A DNA stretch of 64,000 bases from Fredinandcohnia aciditolerans (GTDB lineage: Bacteria > Bacillota > Bacilli > Bacillales > Bacillaceae_L), in assembly GCA_003640645.1 (NCBI GenBank), contig QGHH01000011.1, positions 62,001 to 126,000 of the forward strand. Reading direction: 5' to 3'. Shown here piece after piece: positions 24,469 through 33,369 of this stretch. The notes beneath the pieces are model-generated. The model saw only the letters and a program-made list of their open reading frames with translations. It made no database searches and was not told where the DNA came from. How positions within the stretch are numbered: the stretch's first letter is position 1; each line of letters opens with the position of its first letter. The translations under genes and the position numbers were made by a program.

Positions 24469-24576
24469 TTCTTAATAAACCCCTTCTGTTTTCTGCTAAT
24501 GCAATTAATTAGCTTTGGATTATTCGTTAAAATCCGATTTAACGACATAATTCGACAATAAAAAGGAGTGTTATGT

Positions 24577-25659
24577 ATGGAAGAATTAACAAGAGAAAAA
24601 CAAGTACATCTCACCCGTTTACTTGAGATTGTAAAGGATATGCCCGATTATATTAATGAATATGTAGAAGATAAATCTATTAGTAGATCCCCCTCTACCC
24701 TCCTTGCCTATGTTCGTGAATATCAGCATTTCTTCCAGTGGGCAATAGATACAAAGATTGTGAAAGACGAAAATGAGGAATTGATAAAAGATATAAAAGA
24801 CATTCCTCTCACCTTTCTTGAGAATCTTCGAAAAAAACAGGTTGAATCCTATATTCGTCATTTAAATTTACGGACTAAAAACAATTTAAAGGCAATTAAC
24901 CGTAAAATATCAGCTCTTAAGTCTCTATTTCGCTATTTAACCACTCAAACAGAAAATGATGATGGTGAATGTTACTTTTATCGTAATGTTATGACGAAAA
25001 TTGAACTTCTGGATGATGTAGAAACTGAGAATCGAAAAAACAGTAATATGTCAGATAAAATCCTTCATAACGATAATGATATGAAACTACTAGATTTTAT
25101 TGAAAATGAATATGAATGGAAAGTGGCTGATACTAGAAAACACACCTATTTCAAACGTGATAAAGAACGTGATCTAGCAATTGTAGCCATTTTCATAGCA
25201 AGTGGGATTCGTGTTAGTGAAGCTGCTAGTTTGAAAGTGACGGATATTGATTTGGAAGAACGATTTATGAATGTCATTCGTAAAGGTAATAAAAAGGACA
25301 CAATTACTTTAAAGAAGTTTATCCTCCCCTATCTTGAGAATTACTTACAAATTAGAGGGCAGCGTTATTATGCCACAGAAGACGAGGATACTTTGTTTTT
25401 AACATTACATAAAGGTAAGTCTAATCCTATGTCAGTAAGGGCAATACAGAACCTCCTAGATAAGTATACAGAGGCATTTATGAATAAGGAGATTTCTCCA
25501 CATAAGTTGCGTCATACATTTGCTACTAAACTTGCAGAAAGTGGTGTTCCGTTGCACGTGATCCAGCACCAGTTAGGCCATAGCAATCCGAAAACAACTT
25601 CGATTTATATGAATTCAACACTAAAAGAAATGCGAAATCAAATTGATAATGCAGATTAA
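24577..25659 (+). CDS. xerS: XerS-like tyrosine recombinase
   Basis: About 360 aa. N-terminal SAM-like domain (TLLAYVREYQHFFQW), catalytic domain with the first Arg in SGIRVSEA, HKLRHTFATKLAESG (His-x-x-Arg), LGH and a final Tyr in TSIYMNSTLKE. Length and sequence style fit the single-recombinase XerS of Firmicutes, which resolves dimers. On a plasmid it would do the same or act as integrase. ATG at 24577 follows AAAAGGAGTG. I did not find a dif-like site by eye. Confidence 0.85.
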   Translation: MEELTREKQVHLTRLLEIVKDMPDYINEYVEDKSISRSPSTLLAYVREYQHFFQWAIDTKIVKDENEELIKDIKDIPLTFLENLRKKQVESYIRHLNLRTKNNLKAINRKISALKSLFRYLTTQTENDDGECYFYRNVMTKIELLDDVETENRKNSNMSDKILHNDNDMKLLDFIENEYEWKVADTRKHTYFKRDKERDLAIVAIFIASGIRVSEAASLKVTDIDLEERFMNVIRKGNKKDTITLKKFILPYLENYLQIRGQRYYATEDEDTLFLTLHKGKSNPMSVRAIQNLLDKYTEAFMNKEISPHKLRHTFATKLAESGVPLHVIQHQLGHSNPKTTSIYMNSTLKEMRNQIDNAD

Positions 25660-25668
25660 GGTGAGGAC

Positions 25669-25980
25669 GTGAAATTATTGAACCAACTAACATTTGAAGA
25701 ACTTTTGGGAGAAGAAAAAACAAAGAAGAATCCACCCTCTTCTCCCTTATATTCTTCTATACGAAAATTATTAGAGTCAGGTGTTTCGAGTGCTTTAGAA
25801 ATGTGTGAATGCTTAATTAAAGAGGGACTTCTATCAAATGAACGTTACTCCTCAAATAAACCGAAAGATTATCCAGAGGTATGTCTAGTCCTGGATGAAA
25901 TGGTTCGTCAAGACAAAGTTGAGTTGCTTGAAGTTAAAGAAAAAAATGACCGGATTTACCAATTAAAAAAGTTTCATTAA
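25669..25980 (+). CDS. hypothetical protein, 103 aa, following the recombinase
   Basis: GTG start with AAGGTGAGGA upstream, 9 nt after the recombinase stop, so co-transcribed. Helical with a possible winged-helix-like end (DRIYQLKKFH). No family recognised. Confidence 0.55.
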   Translation: MKLLNQLTFEELLGEEKTKKNPPSSPLYSSIRKLLESGVSSALEMCECLIKEGLLSNERYSSNKPKDYPEVCLVLDEMVRQDKVELLEVKEKNDRIYQLKKFH

Positions 25981-26108
25981 TTAATTAAATTTACTTAAGA
26001 AAAACTGCTATAAGGTTAGATAATCAATTATATCCTGAAAAGACACGTGAAGTTATAGAGGAACTACTAAAAAATATATAATTATTCGTATGATTAGGAG
26101 GGAATTTT

Positions 26109-26291
26109 ATGACGCATAGTATTGTTACAGCTACCGTTGTATCATTATTTTTGTACATTGGGTGGTCGATACACGAAATCGATGGTTGGATGAAGAAAGC
26201 ATTTGCTGTTCTAGGTGGGGCTATTTTAATATCTATTATCATTTTTGTGTATTTGATTTTAAAACCGGTACTTGATTCTTATGGAATATAA
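26109..26291 (+). CDS. small two-transmembrane protein, 60 aa
   Basis: Starts MTHSIVTATVVSLFLYIGWS; two hydrophobic segments separated by IHEIDGWMKK. Strong TTAGGAGGG site. Before it, 26020-26081 holds a short protein-like stretch ending KTREVIEELLKNI with no start, probably a remnant. Confidence 0.6.
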   Translation: MTHSIVTATVVSLFLYIGWSIHEIDGWMKKAFAVLGGAILISIIIFVYLILKPVLDSYGI

Positions 26292-26345
26292 CATTAATAC
26301 GCAATTTATGTGGTTATAAAGCTACATTATCATTAAAGACCTTCG

Positions 26346-26524
26346 TATATTTCTTATGCTATGAATCTATTAGAAACATCTAATGATTTAAGTCTAGTAA
26401 TGGAACATTTAGGTCATACTTCAACTACAACGACAATGCTAAATGTACACTCTACACATGCTAAAGCTAGCGTGCTGCAGATGCAATGAGTGAAAGAAGA
26501 AAAAATGCACGAGAAAGTAATTAA
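26346..26524 (+). pseudogene. tyrosine recombinase C-terminal remnant
   Basis: The plus strand reads YAMNLLETSNDLSLVMEHLG, then HTSTTTTMLNVHSTH, the end of a phage-type tyrosine recombinase including LGH and the region near the catalytic Tyr. It continues in a second frame as DAMSERRKNARESN. A frameshift near 26475, a damaged region before it and a missing front mean it is dead. It is a different integrase from the XerS-like gene. Confidence 0.65.
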
Positions 26525-26578
26525 TACCTTCACTATAAGTAATAAAGGTTCGGTTTCGAGTCCAGAGAGGTGTAAACT

Positions 26579-27130
26579 GTGATCCTAATTCAGATTATCA
26601 GTGGATTAATTATTATTATCCTGTTTTTGTCAACAATTAAAAAAATCAAGGAAAGTAGCAAGCGAAAAGGTAAAAATAGGAATCGAATGGTGATTGTAAA
26701 ACGAGGTTGGAATAGATTTAAAAAAGATATAAAAGCAATATACAAAGGAAATTTAATTTTTGTTGGTGTTAAACCTTTCATCATAATGGAAAAACATGTT
26801 GAGTTCACCCCATCTAGTGATGGAGAAGGAAGCGTAAGTTTTTATTTATCTGTAATGTCAAGGGACGGAAACTATAAAAACGAAATAAAAATACATCCTA
26901 GCGACTACAAAAAATACAAAAGAAAAATAAATATGTTAGAAGAAACCTTTTATCATTTTGGAGTTATTCAACATAGAAAGACCAAAGAATATTATGTCAC
27001 ACTTGAAAAAAATGATGTGAAAGCCAAAAATTACTTATTTAAACAAGCCTTAATATCATTGCTAACACTGTTTATTGTCCTTTGTTTAATATCATTTACT
27101 ATCACTTTTATAATCATCAAGTTTACATAA
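26579..27130 (+). CDS. membrane protein with two terminal transmembrane segments, 183 aa
   Basis: GTG start after AGAGGTGT. Hydrophobic N-terminal segment (IQIISGLIIIILFLSTI), a basic stretch, a cytoplasmic beta-rich domain, and a C-terminal double hydrophobic stretch. Similar in general plan to the 313-aa protein at 33370. Function unknown. Confidence 0.6.
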   Translation: MILIQIISGLIIIILFLSTIKKIKESSKRKGKNRNRMVIVKRGWNRFKKDIKAIYKGNLIFVGVKPFIIMEKHVEFTPSSDGEGSVSFYLSVMSRDGNYKNEIKIHPSDYKKYKRKINMLEETFYHFGVIQHRKTKEYYVTLEKNDVKAKNYLFKQALISLLTLFIVLCLISFTITFIIIKFT

Positions 27131-27228
27131 ATTATGTTTAACAAACAAACCTTAGAGTTTATGCTCTGAACAGATGCTATGAGTATACGATAAAGATTAT
27201 AGAAATAAATTATATTAGGAGTAACGGT

Positions 27229-28209
27229 ATGAAAATGGGGTTAAATGAAGTATTGTTAGGCGCTCAGCTGTATCGTAATTATAAAATGGAGGGTAGTTTT
27301 TTAGGAGGTTTGTTCCTTTTTATATTTTATAGTTTTGTAGCTGCTTTAGGCTTATTTATTATAGCTTTAATATTCGGTGCAGGATATTGGGTCATATCTA
27401 AGGTCAAGATTTTCTTTAACTTTATGTATGACTTCACCATTGTAAAAGTTATATTCTACCCTGCTACTTTTGATGTTGTTCATGGGATTTTTGTTGAACA
27501 TCCATTTTTGCGAGCTATCCTCCTTTTTGCTATCACTTTAGCATTGTTTGGAATATCATCAAAGTTGAATTGGATCAAAAGTGAAATTGTTTTAGTTTCG
27601 ATAATGCTTTTATTTACTATATGTGCTTTGGTTACTATAGTAAGAGCTGGTTATTATGCGGGAGTAGGTATTAACATGAAGGTTGTTGGTGAAGAAAACT
27701 ATTCTAGTCAAGAACATATTGTAAGAAGGATGGATATTGATATTACCACAGAGGTACCCTTACCTTATGAACCCATTCACTATAATTTCGTAAACTCTGA
27801 GAAAGATCCTGAGATTACAGATTTGAATGGGAAATCATATTTAAATACATTTTGGGTTTATCTAGGAAAGAAGATAGATAGTAGCGTGGAGGTTTCAACC
27901 TTAGATTTTTCTTTAGAACCAGATGCCTTTTGGTTTAGTAAGGTAGAGGAAATGGACTACTTTGAAGGAGTGTTATCACTTGCAGACAGACCAGATGCTA
28001 CTAACCCAAATAGTTCAACGATTACATTGAATTTTGTAGGTGATGGTAAGATTCTAGATACATATACAGTCAATAGTGAGTCAGAACCTATAAACGTTAA
28101 GGTTGATATTCGAGATATTAAAGAGGAATTTATTATTACTTTTCAATCGGATAGTAATGGAGATACAGTTGCAGCATTATTCGAACCCCGTTTTACGAAA
28201 GAAAAGTAA
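27229..28209 (+). CDS. multi-pass membrane protein with extracellular C-terminal domain
   Basis: 326 aa. Four hydrophobic segments in the first about 150 residues, then a soluble beta-rich domain. The last about 100 residues (YFEGVLSLADRPDATNPNSS, then ITLNFVGDGKIL and VDIRDIKEEFIITF) resemble an NPCBM-type sugar-binding beta sandwich, by eye only. Probably displays a binding domain outside the cell. Next to traX. Confidence 0.55.
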   Translation: MKMGLNEVLLGAQLYRNYKMEGSFLGGLFLFIFYSFVAALGLFIIALIFGAGYWVISKVKIFFNFMYDFTIVKVIFYPATFDVVHGIFVEHPFLRAILLFAITLALFGISSKLNWIKSEIVLVSIMLLFTICALVTIVRAGYYAGVGINMKVVGEENYSSQEHIVRRMDIDITTEVPLPYEPIHYNFVNSEKDPEITDLNGKSYLNTFWVYLGKKIDSSVEVSTLDFSLEPDAFWFSKVEEMDYFEGVLSLADRPDATNPNSSTITLNFVGDGKILDTYTVNSESEPINVKVDIRDIKEEFIITFQSDSNGDTVAALFEPRFTKEK

Positions 28210-28229
28210 TACAGAGATGAGGTGACCTT

Positions 28230-28865
28230 TTGGTATTAAGCAGACAAAGCAGTGAATGGTTGAAAATAATCGGGATTGTAACGATGGTTATTGATCATAT
28301 TGGCCATATTTTTTACCCTGATGTTTTATTGCTAAGAATAATAGGTCGTCTCACCTTCCCTATTTTTGCATACCAGCTAGCCGTAGGTATGGATAGGTCT
28401 TCAAATAGAGGGAATTACTTATTTCGATTATTACTTTTTGCTATGATAGCTCAAATTCCATATACATTAGCAATAGGTGTTCAGCAAGCAAATATATTAT
28501 TTACTTTGTTACTAGCGGGACTTTTCATTCTTTCGGGAAAAACATGGGTAAAGCTATTAACTCTTCTCCTTCCCTTCCTAGTGCCAATAGATTATGGTTT
28601 TATGGGGATGGTACTTGTACTAGCCTTTTATTACACAATTAATCGAAAGTGGAGCTATGCAATCATATATCCGTTGTTTGCGATGATTGGGTTAACAATT
28701 CAAATGTCTTTTTGGATTCAATTATTCTCAATCTTAACTTTAGCAATAATCTACACACTTACTAGATGGGAAAATATCAAGGCCATAAGAATACCTAAAT
28801 ATTACTTTTATGTTTTTTACCCTGGACACTTACTTTTACTCTGGATAATTCTTAATCTGATTTAA
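28230..28865 (+). CDS. traX: TraX family membrane protein
   Basis: 211 aa, multi-pass. Motifs LKIIGIVTMVIDHIGHIF, RIIGRLTFPIFAYQLAVG, then YLFRLLLFAMIAQIPY are diagnostic for the TraX family, whose F-plasmid member acetylates pilin N-termini. Homologues are common in Firmicutes. TTG start after AGGTGACC. On this element it may modify surface or conjugation proteins. Confidence 0.85.
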   Translation: MVLSRQSSEWLKIIGIVTMVIDHIGHIFYPDVLLLRIIGRLTFPIFAYQLAVGMDRSSNRGNYLFRLLLFAMIAQIPYTLAIGVQQANILFTLLLAGLFILSGKTWVKLLTLLLPFLVPIDYGFMGMVLVLAFYYTINRKWSYAIIYPLFAMIGLTIQMSFWIQLFSILTLAIIYTLTRWENIKAIRIPKYYFYVFYPGHLLLLWIILNLI

Positions 28866-28913
28866 AAAGGCTATTTTTATCCTATTTAGTGCTTAATAGC
28901 TTAAACATAAAGA

Positions 28914-28941
28914 AGCGTTAATCCTTTGTTGGATCAACGCT
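28914..28941 (-). terminator. terminator between convergent genes
   Basis: AGCGTTaATCC/GGATcAACGCT stem, pyrimidine tail on the minus side. Confidence 0.6.
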
Positions 28942-28948
28942 CTAACCA

Positions 28949-29269
28949 CTACATATTATCTTTCTTATTTGTCCCTAAGATATCTGGTTTAAGTTCTTCA
29001 GCTATCTCAGTTGCTATATTGAAGTTAGTTTTAAAAGGATTTTTGTTAACTTGAAACTTATTTACTAAAGCTTGACTAATATTTGTATATCCATTTTGAA
29101 ATGGTTGTCTTAGTTTTTGATTCCTACTTCCCATTAGTCCTAAAATAATAATGCCTAAGATAGAAATCTGAATCCAGCTAGTATTGTTTCTTTTCCTTTT
29201 AAAAGTACTAAAGAGACGTTGGCCTCTTAAACCAGCGAGTAACGAAGAAAGTACCTTGGTGTAATTCAT
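28949..29269 (-). CDS. small membrane-anchored hypothetical protein, 106 aa
   Basis: Basic N-terminus, one transmembrane segment (WIQISILGIIILGLMGS at about residues 32-48), polar tail. GGAGTG site. Function unknown. Confidence 0.55.
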   Translation of the reverse strand: MNYTKVLSSLLAGLRGQRLFSTFKRKRNNTSWIQISILGIIILGLMGSRNQKLRQPFQNGYTNISQALVNKFQVNKNPFKTNFNIATEIAEELKPDILGTNKKDNM

Positions 29270-29418
29270 ACATTTTCACTCCAAATTCAACAATTTAACG
29301 GTAATATTTTTTGATAAAACATTAAAAAATATTGGAGGTATTTTTTAGTTAAATCAACAAGTTATAAGTGTAAATATTTTCTATATTATGATTGCTAAAA
29401 AAGGGGAAAACTTATTTC

Positions 29419-29492
29419 AAAGGCAAGGCGGCTCTTAACTAGCAAACCAATTCCACGTTACTTGGCTACATAACGTCTTGCCTTTATTTTTT
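29419..29492 (+). ncRNA. candidate small RNA ending in a terminator hairpin
   Basis: Outer stem AAAGGCAAG (29419-29427) with CTTGCCTTT (29477-29485) and a run of T, with CCAA/TTGG inside. It lies in a gap between minus-strand genes but is oriented on the plus strand with no gene to terminate. A weak TATTAT -10 lies upstream. Confidence 0.35.
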
Positions 29493-29545
29493 AAAAAAGA
29501 ACAGTTCAAATAGTCCTTCTCCAAACGAAAAATGGTAATTCTTTA

Positions 29546-29911
29546 TTATTTTGAAATTACTCCCATGCTTTGCAGTACAACTTTAGCATCTTTATTTAAA
29601 TAAGGTATGATATCCTCACGAAGCAATAATTTAGAATTATCCTTAACAATCAATTTTAACCCTCTTAAATCAAACTTTGTAGCATATGTATTAATTGCAT
29701 TCATTATTGTCATTTCTTGTCTCGTGATCGGCTTATAATTTGAATTGTGTAATTCAGACAAGACATTCATTAACTCCCTGGCATTTCTATTTAAGAGAGC
29801 CCTTTTAGAACCTAAAACTTCAATATTTTCTTCTATGTATCTCCTAGCAGTAACTAAATCGAGAGCATCCATGCTGTTATTTATTTGATTAATTATTTGT
29901 TCAATATTCAT
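29546..29911 (-). CDS. helical hypothetical protein, 121 aa
   Basis: All-helical, starting MNIEQIINQINNSMDALDLV, with AAGGGGGC site. Several copies of such helical repeats suggest a protein-binding module. No family recognised. Confidence 0.55.
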   Translation of the reverse strand: MNIEQIINQINNSMDALDLVTARRYIEENIEVLGSKRALLNRNARELMNVLSELHNSNYKPITRQEMTIMNAINTYATKFDLRGLKLIVKDNSKLLLREDIIPYLNKDAKVVLQSMGVISK

Positions 29912-29992
29912 CTATTCAAGCCCCCTTAAAAATCTTGTCGAAAATTGTCTGATTTATTTAATATACTCTAATGATTAAAGAAAATCCACAAT

Positions 29993-30020
29993 CAAAAAAA
30001 CCTACCCCAAAGGGACAGGT
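29993..30020 (-). terminator. intrinsic terminator
   Basis: On the minus strand ACCTGTCCC-ttt-GGGGTAGGT followed by seven T, after the DUF2325 gene. Confidence 0.75.
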
Positions 30021-30105
30021 TATTAGAGGGGGTAATCTCTGTGTTCAATTATTAAATTAACCAAAAAGATATTTATTATCCCCGTTAATATCTTAAGTTA
30101 CATAA

Positions 30106-30561
30106 TTAAGCTGTGTGTTTTTTAGTTTCTTGCAAGATAGAATAAGCTGTGTGGATAACGGATTTAATCCCCCTTGTTTTAGCTTTATCAAAAGGTATAT
30201 TGTGTTCTTTGCAGTACATAACCGCACTTGTACTTCCATAATGCGCCATATGAAGGGTTATTAATACCACACAATCAACTTGCATCACTAATCGTTCTAA
30301 ACGGTCCAAACTTTCATTTCCAGAAGCCCAAATCATTTGGCCATTCCTTTTTTCTATCGCTTTTTGATAAGTTTTCCTTCTTGGTTCACAACCAATAACG
30401 AGGATAGTCTTATTATTGAAGTCTATTTCGTCTATTAACGATTCATCATCCTCAACATCATCTTCTATTAAAGATCTACTTTCTTTATAATAACCAGAAG
30501 GCATTGGTTTGCTTTTGTAATCCTCTGTTGGGTGTTTGTATATTACTCGTGCTGAGTTCAA
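30106..30561 (-). CDS. DUF2325 protein, C-terminal part of a split gene
   Basis: About 151 aa from a TTG without a ribosome binding site. Core KTILVIGCEPRRKTYQKAIE, DCVVLITLHMAHYGSTS, YCKEHNIPF and RGIKSV is the DUF2325 signature. The frame continues upstream through FSIKEGDLVDIAYYETNLNS to a TAG at 30613-30615 and then straight into the upstream reading frame. So the two pieces look like one gene of about 363 codons interrupted by an amber codon. Confidence 0.7.
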   Translation of the reverse strand: MNSARVIYKHPTEDYKSKPMPSGYYKESRSLIEDDVEDDESLIDEIDFNNKTILVIGCEPRRKTYQKAIEKRNGQMIWASGNESLDRLERLVMQVDCVVLITLHMAHYGSTSAVMYCKEHNIPFDKAKTRGIKSVIHTAYSILQETKKHTA

Positions 30562-30612
30562 ATTAGTTTCATAATATGCGATATCTACTAAGTCTCCTTC
30601 CTTGATTGAAAA

Positions 30613-31197
30613 CTAAGTTACATCACTAGGACTCAATATGAAACTATAGGGAACATCATCTACTTTTACTAGTTTTTTCGAAAAATCTGTATCATGATAT
30701 TCGTTTACAGTAAATATGCTGTTTTCTTTTTCGACAATACCATACGAAATTTGTTTTCGGTCAACTGGATCTTTTGAATTCCTCTTTTCAATTAGTTCAA
30801 AGAAGTATCGCTTGTTTTTATCGTTAAAGACCGGCCTTACTAAATCACCATGAGCTAATTCTAAATTTCTAGAAATGCCTTCTGATACAAGTATCTCAGT
30901 TCCTTCAAGGTGTCCTCCCCTTAACTTTCTATGATAAACATATACATTACTGTCCTCTACTTCAGTTTGTTTGAAGGGTATTTCCTCTTTTGTTTCAGGA
31001 ACACGAATAGGTTGTTCAGCGGGTATTTGTAGTAGCTCATAGCTTTCTAGAAAATGTAATGGAAGTTTTTTTATAAGTTCTATAAATTGAAGATAATCGT
31101 TTAATATTTCTTTCTTTTCTTGAGTATTCTCATAAGATACATCTATAATTGTTTGTTGCATTTCCTCTTTTACTTTTTCTAATATTAAAGATTTCAT
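30613..31197 (-). CDS. N-terminal part of the amber-split DUF2325 protein
   Basis: 194 aa, starting MKSLILEKVKEEMQQTII. Helical front, then a beta-rich domain (VYVYHRKLRGGHLEGTEILV; ELAHGDLVRPVF) that likely continues into the downstream EGDLVDIAYY segment after the in-frame TAG. ATG is clear. If the stop is read through, or is a recent mutation, the full protein is about 363 aa. Confidence 0.65.
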   Translation of the reverse strand: MKSLILEKVKEEMQQTIIDVSYENTQEKKEILNDYLQFIELIKKLPLHFLESYELLQIPAEQPIRVPETKEEIPFKQTEVEDSNVYVYHRKLRGGHLEGTEILVSEGISRNLELAHGDLVRPVFNDKNKRYFFELIEKRNSKDPVDRKQISYGIVEKENSIFTVNEYHDTDFSKKLVKVDDVPYSFILSPSDVT

Positions 31198-31303
31198 AGA
31201 ACCACCTTTTCGTAATTAAACTTTTATATATACAATTATACCTTCTATGAAAATCCATAGAAGGTATAATTTAACAATATTATTATAGTCAAAATTAATA
31301 TGG

Positions 31304-31672
31304 TTAAATCAGAATATATTGTTTAGCAATACTCTTAAATTCTTCAATAACCGATAGCACCTGTTCTATATTATCAGCCACTATTATATCTGCTATTAAA
31401 TGTCCAATACGAGCTGTCTCGTCTTTATTAGGTTTGTTTTCTAATAATTCGTTATATATATATATTGAGTATAAGGTTGCTGCTTTTACTTTGCTTAAGG
31501 ACCTAATACGAATTAAATCACCATCAGCTAGTTTAGCTGGGTCCCCTGCTCTTTCAATATCTTTTCCAAGAGATAATTTAAAAGCTGTACGAATGAAATT
31601 TTCATAAGTGTATGCCTGCTTACTTACCTCTGCTGGACTAACATTAACATTATACGGTGCTCTCTCTTCCAT
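31304..31672 (-). CDS. helical hypothetical protein, 122 aa
   Basis: Starts MEERAPYNVNVSPAEVSKQA; mostly helical. ATTAGGAGG site. In a tight minus-strand run with the small FbpA-like gene just upstream. No family recognised. Confidence 0.6.
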   Translation of the reverse strand: MEERAPYNVNVSPAEVSKQAYTYENFIRTAFKLSLGKDIERAGDPAKLADGDLIRIRSLSKVKAATLYSIYIYNELLENKPNKDETARIGHLIADIIVADNIEQVLSVIEEFKSIAKQYILI

Positions 31673-31683
31673 GTTTATTCCTC

Positions 31684-31827
31684 CTAATTGGTCTTCTTCT
31701 CTTGTAAATTAATAAGTTCATTAATAGAAAGTTCGTATAATTGTCTACCATCGTCTACCTTGTAAATTCCTTTATTAATAAGATTTTCAATTAGAACTAA
31801 TTTCTCCTTAGAAGTATCTAATATCAT
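31684..31827 (-). CDS. FbpA-like (Fur-regulated basic protein) small protein, 47 aa
   Basis: Starts MILDTSKEKLVLIENLINKG and continues IYKVDDGRQLYELSINEL, closely matching the short FbpA-type family of Bacillus (LI-x-GIYK-xx-RQLYEL). In B. subtilis these take part in the iron-sparing response. AAAGG lies about 10 nt upstream of the ATG at 31827; the gene ends 11 nt before the next start. Whether iron regulates it here is unknown; I did not identify a Fur box. Confidence 0.7.
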   Translation of the reverse strand: MILDTSKEKLVLIENLINKGIYKVDDGRQLYELSINELINLQEKKTN

Positions 31828-31844
31828 CTCATATCAACTGCCTT

Positions 31845-32060
31845 TTATAAGCTAACTGCTAATTTCTCAACGAGTGTACAGTCTAAGAGTTTGTTACCAA
31901 GTTGTTGTAAGTCTTGCCCAACTGGACATAAAAATAAACAGTAATTACTTGCTTCAGACACGCTTACTTTTACATTATCCTTATACTTAATACATCGTCT
32001 ACAGTGTTCATCTAACATATCATGAATTTCGATCCGTATTTCTCTGGTTGTTTTTATCAA
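31845..32060 (-). CDS. small zinc-finger-like protein, 71 aa
   Basis: TTG start after GAAGGACTG. HCRRCIKY and YCLFLCPVG give four cysteine/histidine ligands, then LQQLGNKLL. This fits the short zinc-finger proteins common in Bacillus genomes. Sits between two DUF2325-related genes. Confidence 0.65.
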   Translation of the reverse strand: MIKTTREIRIEIHDMLDEHCRRCIKYKDNVKVSVSEASNYCLFLCPVGQDLQQLGNKLLDCTLVEKLAVSL

Positions 32061-32081
32061 ATGATTTTACAGTCCTTCCAT

Positions 32082-32402
32082 TCAAATTGAAGCGGGTTTA
32101 AGGCCATGTAACAAAGTTTCTGCTAGGTTAAATGCCCCGCTAGCTCCTCTACCTTTATGAAAACCAATAGGTTTGTTTGCTTCCTTACATAATTCTTTGG
32201 CTAATTTAGAACTAGGATGGCAGCATGCTCCATACATTACAACGACTGCATCTGCTTTTTTTACTAGTGTGCTAAACAACTCTTTGTTGCCCCCACCTTT
32301 TAGTTTTCCATCGTGGAACAAGAGATCAAATCCATTTTTCTTAGCAAATTGTTCAAATGTATTCTTTTGAGTACCACCGATAATACATACTCTTTTCTTC
32401 AT
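32082..32402 (-). CDS. DUF2325 protein, 106 aa
   Basis: Starts MKKRVCIIGGTQKNTFEQFA; ADAVVVMYGACCHPSSKLAK and KGRGASG complete the DUF2325 core. Stand-alone version of the domain that also ends the split gene at 30.1-31.2 kb. Family function unknown. Confidence 0.75.
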   Translation of the reverse strand: MKKRVCIIGGTQKNTFEQFAKKNGFDLLFHDGKLKGGGNKELFSTLVKKADAVVVMYGACCHPSSKLAKELCKEANKPIGFHKGRGASGAFNLAETLLHGLKPASI

Positions 32403-32503
32403 GTTTTACCTCTCCTTTGTTTGTAACATTTATTAATCTGTATGATACCACTTTAGAAATATGGGGAGGTAAGACTTCTGAAGAAAAATTTAAAAAAATT
32501 TTT

Positions 32504-33172
32504 TTAACTAGTGATTTGAAGTCGCAGAGCTTTGACAGCTGCGTTGGTTCTATCTCTCACTTTAAGCTTAGTTAGGATGTTGGTAATGTAGTTCTTAACA
32601 GTTTTTTCGGATATCATTAACCGTTTACTAATATCTCGATTACTACAACCTTCTGTTAGTAATTGAAGTACCAGTACCTCTCGGTTTGTTAGTATATCAA
32701 GGACATAGTTTTTCTCGTTTGATAAATCTATAGGTTGGTGTTCCTCTGTTATGTTGGATAACCTTTTGTATTCCGAGTAAACAATATTTACTATTCTTTG
32801 ATCATAATATATGTAGCCATTTTCGATATATCTAATTGCTTCAAAAAATATATCTGAACTGGTTGTTTTTTGTAAATAACCGTCAATCCCAACAAACACA
32901 AGTTTCTTGACCAAATCTTTTCTAACATTTGATGATAGAACGAGTATTTTGGAGGGGTTCTTAGCTTTAATAACTTCGATTGTATTAATTGGATTGGATA
33001 CACCGTCAATATCAACTATCATTAAATCTATATGTTTTGCTTCCAATTGAACGAGTTCAGATTCGATATTATAACAATTTGGTTTGTATGAATAATTCGC
33101 CACTTCCAATATCCGTTTAATTCCTTCAGCAAATAACGTGTTAAGCGAGACAATAGCAATAATTTTTTTCAA
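32504..33172 (-). CDS. NarL/LuxR-type response regulator
   Basis: 222 aa. Receiver domain (residues 1-120) with IDLMIVDIDG giving the phospho-acceptor Asp; C-terminal LuxR HTH (about 160-220: LTNREVLVLQLLTEGCSNRD, then VKNYITNILTKLKV). TTG start with TAGGAGGAC. No cognate kinase is in the window, so it may be orphan or answer a host kinase. Expressed through a promoter and leader hairpin at 33.19-33.29 kb. Confidence 0.83.
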   Translation of the reverse strand: MKKIIAIVSLNTLFAEGIKRILEVANYSYKPNCYNIESELVQLEAKHIDLMIVDIDGVSNPINTIEVIKAKNPSKILVLSSNVRKDLVKKLVFVGIDGYLQKTTSSDIFFEAIRYIENGYIYYDQRIVNIVYSEYKRLSNITEEHQPIDLSNEKNYVLDILTNREVLVLQLLTEGCSNRDISKRLMISEKTVKNYITNILTKLKVRDRTNAAVKALRLQITS

Positions 33173-33190
33173 TATTTGTCCTCCTAGAAT

Positions 33191-33240
33191 AAAAAAAGAG
33201 AGTCCTCCCTACGGTATATAACCATAGGGGGACTCCCTTT
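33191..33240 (-). promoter_or_regulatory. leader hairpin of the response regulator
   Basis: On the minus strand GAGTCCCCCTATGG pairs with CCGTAGGGAGGACTC, then seven T, then TAGGAGG and the TTG start. A terminator-like hairpin inside the 5' untranslated region. Confidence 0.6.
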
Positions 33241-33265
33241 TCACGAACAATTTTTATGTAATCTA

Positions 33266-33294
33266 ATTATATCAACAAAAATATTTAACTTCAA
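33266..33294 (-). promoter_or_regulatory. promoter of the response regulator
   Basis: On the minus strand TTGAAG, 17 nt, TATAAT. Confidence 0.7.
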
Positions 33295-33305
33295 TATAAA
33301 AGTTG

Positions 33306-33334
33306 TTGACGTAATGGTATCATTTAGATATATT
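33306..33334 (+). promoter_or_regulatory. promoter of the 33370 gene
   Basis: TTGACG, 17 nt, TATATT; back to back with the response-regulator promoter, 11 nt apart, so the two may be co-regulated. Confidence 0.75.
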
Positions 33335-33369
33335 AGTGTTACAAATATTAATTAAAGGAGGGGTGGCAC

